Shown piece after piece: positions 4,194 through 5,935 of a DNA stretch of 5,935 nt (positions are counted from its first letter, which is position 1; each line of letters begins with the position of its first letter). The DNA is from Actinomycetes bacterium (lineage in GTDB: Bacteria > Actinomycetota > Acidimicrobiia > Acidimicrobiales > RAAP-2): positions 1-5,935 of the forward strand of contig JAJXXB010000177.1 in NCBI GenBank assembly GCA_021781315.1. The letters run 5' to 3'. The translations under genes and the position numbers were made by a program. The notes beneath the pieces were generated by a model. That model did not search any database and was not told where the DNA came from. It was given only the letters and a program-made list of their open reading frames with translations.

Positions 4194-4688
4194 GTGGAAG
4201 AAGAGCGAAACGAGAACGTGTCGGTCAATCCCGACCAGGTCCTGTCACCGGGAGAGAACACCGAATCGACCGAGGAGACGGTCGACGAGACCACGGACTT
4301 CATCAGCCAGCCGGCCAAGGTGATGCGCATCGGCTCGATGGTCAAGACCCTGCTCGACGAGGCGCGCAGCGCACCTCTCGACGAGGCGGGTCGGGGACGG
4401 CTGCGCGAGATCTACGAGACCTCCATTCGCGAGCTCTCGAGTGCGCTGTCGCCGGACCTCTCGGGCGAACTGGCGCGCATGGCGCCGCCCTTTGTCGAGG
4501 GGGTGCCCACCGAGTCCGAGCTGCGCATCGCCCAGGCCCAACTCGTGGGCTGGCTCGAGGGCCTCTTCCACGGCATCCAGGCCTCCCTCTTCGCCCAACA
4601 GGCCGCGGCGGCCGCCCAACTGGAGAAGATGCGCGATCGAGCGTTGAACTCCGGGGGCAGCGACCCGCGCGCGGGCACCTACCTCTAG
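4194..4688 (+). CDS. bpa: Bacterial proteasome activator Bpa/PafE
   Basis: Bpa rings dock on the 20S proteasome and open its gate without ATP, feeding in unfolded or selected substrates; in Mycobacterium tuberculosis this includes HspR. The 164-residue protein is close to the mycobacterial length of about 174. Residues 1-38 are acidic, poorly conserved and probably disordered. The helical core starts at [11 protein letters not shown] (39-49) and includes [22 protein letters not shown] (60-81) and the family hallmark [21 protein letters not shown] (109-129), all strikingly like Rv3780. The C-terminus GTYL matches the GQYL-type HbYX-like tail that inserts into proteasome alpha-ring pockets. The organism therefore very probably has a 20S proteasome. 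GTG 4194 has no ribosome binding site and may be leaderless. GTG 4218 is an alternative and would shorten only the variable N-terminus. The gene diverges from rrf2 and precedes dnaE by 58 bp. Confidence 0.93.
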   Translation: MEEERNENVSVNPDQVLSPGENTESTEETVDETTDFISQPAKVMRIGSMVKTLLDEARSAPLDEAGRGRLREIYETSIRELSSALSPDLSGELARMAPPFVEGVPTESELRIAQAQLVGWLEGLFHGIQASLFAQQAAAAAQLEKMRDRALNSGGSDPRAGTYL

Positions 4689-4704
4689 GGGTGGTGGTGA
4701 GAGC

Positions 4705-4722
4705 GCGTCGCGTACGCGGCGT
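4705..4722 (+). terminator. GC-rich hairpin between bpa and dnaE
   Basis: GCGTCGC (4705-4711) pairs with GCGGCGT (4716-4722) around GTAC, seven pairs of which two are G-T wobbles. Its centre is the perfect palindrome CGCGTACGCG. It starts 16 nt after the bpa stop. There is no T-run, so it is a weak terminator candidate or a leader structure ahead of dnaE. Confidence 0.3.
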
Positions 4723-4746
4723 CGGACGAGGCGCGGCGGGTTCGTG

Positions 4747-5935
4747 ATGGGCGACGGCTTCGTTCACCTGCACAACCACACCGAGTACTCGATGCTCGAC
4801 GGTGCCGCGCGCATCGAGGAGATGGTCCTCGCCGCCAAAGCCGACGGTCAGAACGCCATCGCCATCACCGATCACGGGAACCTCTACGGGGTCATCGACT
4901 TCTACCAGAGCGCGCGCAAGCACGGGGTCACGCCGATCCTCGGGCTCGAGGCGTACATGGCCGCCTCGAGCCGCTTCGACCGACCGCCGCGGCGCGGCAA
5001 GATCGACGACACCGGAGGAGAGACCGAGGGCGGCCAGAAGCTCTACCACCACCTGACGTTGCTCGCCGAGACCAACGAGGGCTACCGCAACCTGCGCGAG
5101 CTCTCCTCGATGGCCTACCTCGAGGGCTACTACTACAAGCCCCGGGTCGACTGGGAACTGCTCGAGCGCTACGGCACGGGCCTGATCGCGACCTCGGGTT
5201 GCCTGGGCGGCGTCGTCCTCCAGGCCCTCGTCCGCGACGACTACGACAAGGCGCGCGACCTCGCGGCGCGACTGCAGGGCATCTTCGGTCGCGACAACTT
5301 CTTCATCGAGCTCCAGGACCACGGACTCGCCGAGCAGACCCGCACCAACCCCCAGCTGGTGCGCATCGCGCGAGAGTTGAACGCGCCGCTGCTCGCCACC
5401 AACGACCTGCACTACGTGCGCCACGGCGACGCCGAGATGCACGACGCGCTGCTGTGCATCGGCACGGGATCCCTGGTGGCCGATCCCGACCGGTTCCGCT
5501 TCGCCAGCGACCAGCACTACCTCAAGAGCGCCGCTGAGATGCGCTACCTCTTTCGCGAGCTGCCCGAGGCGTGCGACAACACGCTGGCCATCGCCGAGCG
5601 CGTCAACGTCACCATCGAGTTCGACAACGACGCGCTGCCCGAGTACCCAATCCCGCCCGAATTCGCCGGCGCCACCCACAAGGAGGGTGCCAACGCCCTG
5701 CTGCGCGAGCTGTCGATGCGCGGCGCGCGCGATCGCTACGGTGACGTGCTCTCGCGCGAGGTGCTCGATCGACTGGACTACGAGCTCGGCGTCATCGCCG
5801 ACATGGGCTTTTCGGACTACTTCCTCGTTGTCTGGGACCTCATCCGCCACGCCCGCGAGCGCGGGATCCGCGTGGGCCCGGGCCGCGGCTCGGCCGCGGG
5901 GTGCTGCGTGGCCTACTGCCTGCGCATCGTCGACC
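4747..5935 (+). CDS. dnaE: DNA polymerase III alpha subunit, replicative type (3' end outside window)
   Basis: This is the catalytic subunit of the chromosomal replicase. The first 396 residues are present, about a third of the usual length of roughly 1,180, and the frame is open to the window edge. The N-terminal PHP domain has a full apparent set of metal ligands: H9 and H11 in [14 protein letters not shown]18, H43 in ITDHGN, E68 in GLEAY, H101 or H102 in LYHHL, C152 in TSGCLGG, and D220 and H222 in TNDLHY. In E. coli the first motif is degenerate, whereas the intact PHP domain of mycobacterial DnaE1 is the proofreading 3'-5' exonuclease, so intrinsic proofreading is a good inference. The palm begins around residue 340 and reaches [10 protein letters not shown] (376-385). 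The catalytic aspartates lie beyond the window. ATG 4747 is chosen because no upstream in-frame start exists except the adjacent GTG 4744. No good ribosome binding site is visible. Confidence 0.95.
   Translation, partial: MGDGFVHLHNHTEYSMLDGAARIEEMVLAAKADGQNAIAITDHGNLYGVIDFYQSARKHGVTPILGLEAYMAASSRFDRPPRRGKIDDTGGETEGGQKLYHHLTLLAETNEGYRNLRELSSMAYLEGYYYKPRVDWELLERYGTGLIATSGCLGGVVLQALVRDDYDKARDLAARLQGIFGRDNFFIELQDHGLAEQTRTNPQLVRIARELNAPLLATNDLHYVRHGDAEMHDALLCIGTGSLVADPDRFRFASDQHYLKSAAEMRYLFRELPEACDNTLAIAERVNVTIEFDNDALPEYPIPPEFAGATHKEGANALLRELSMRGARDRYGDVLSREVLDRLDYELGVIADMGFSDYFLVVWDLIRHARERGIRVGPGRGSAAGCCVAYCLRIVD

Noticed and set aside
4342..5850. 502-codon open frame on the minus strand opposite bpa and dnaE
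   Set aside because: It is antisense to two clearly recognisable genes. Long stop-free antisense frames are expected when third positions are nearly all G or C, and its translation shows no known motif.

Overview
This window comes from a high-GC actinobacterium. The evidence is GC-rich third codon positions, GTG starts, -10 elements of the TANNNT kind, a Bpa/PafE-type proteasome activator (the bacterial 20S proteasome is largely actinobacterial), and a gene order resembling the actinobacterial segment downstream of the division cluster (divIVA, TraR/DksA, lspA, rluD, dnaE). Class Acidimicrobiia is a reasonable guess, made from memory and not proven here. Apart from the broken ends, every gene looks intact. 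I see no tRNA, rRNA, CRISPR array, insertion sequence or phage gene.

Left block (1-2736, + strand). It opens with the Pro/Ala-rich C-terminal end of an unidentified protein, possibly DivIVA-like from its position. A 9-bp hairpin and a strong ribosome binding site follow. Next comes a TraR/DksA zinc-finger protein carrying a histone-H1-like Lys/Ala tail. lspA (lipoprotein signal peptidase) overlaps its end, and rluD (23S rRNA pseudouridine synthase) overlaps lspA by GTGA. These three genes look like one translationally coupled operon.

Middle block (2733-4122, - strand). A group 2 sigma-70 factor converges on rluD, and both genes stop on the same CTAG. A perfect 10-bp stem lies just inside the end of the sigma gene. 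Upstream of the sigma gene is an Rrf2-family regulator. The sigma gene has its own good promoter, whose -35 overlaps the rrf2 stop codon.

Right block (4123-5935, + strand). A 71-bp divergent intergenic region with two inverted repeats separates rrf2 from bpa, the ATP-independent proteasome activator. Both flanking genes look leaderless. dnaE, the replicative DNA polymerase III alpha subunit, starts 58 bp after bpa and runs off the window with an apparently intact metal-binding PHP domain.

Most of the region is housekeeping: transcription control, lipoprotein maturation, rRNA modification, protein turnover and replication. No clearly new system is visible. The best leads are the sigma factor, which keeps the -10-reading helix but has replaced most residues that read the -35; the rrf2/bpa divergent control region beside a two-cysteine Rrf2 protein; and the tightly packed rluD/sigma convergent end.
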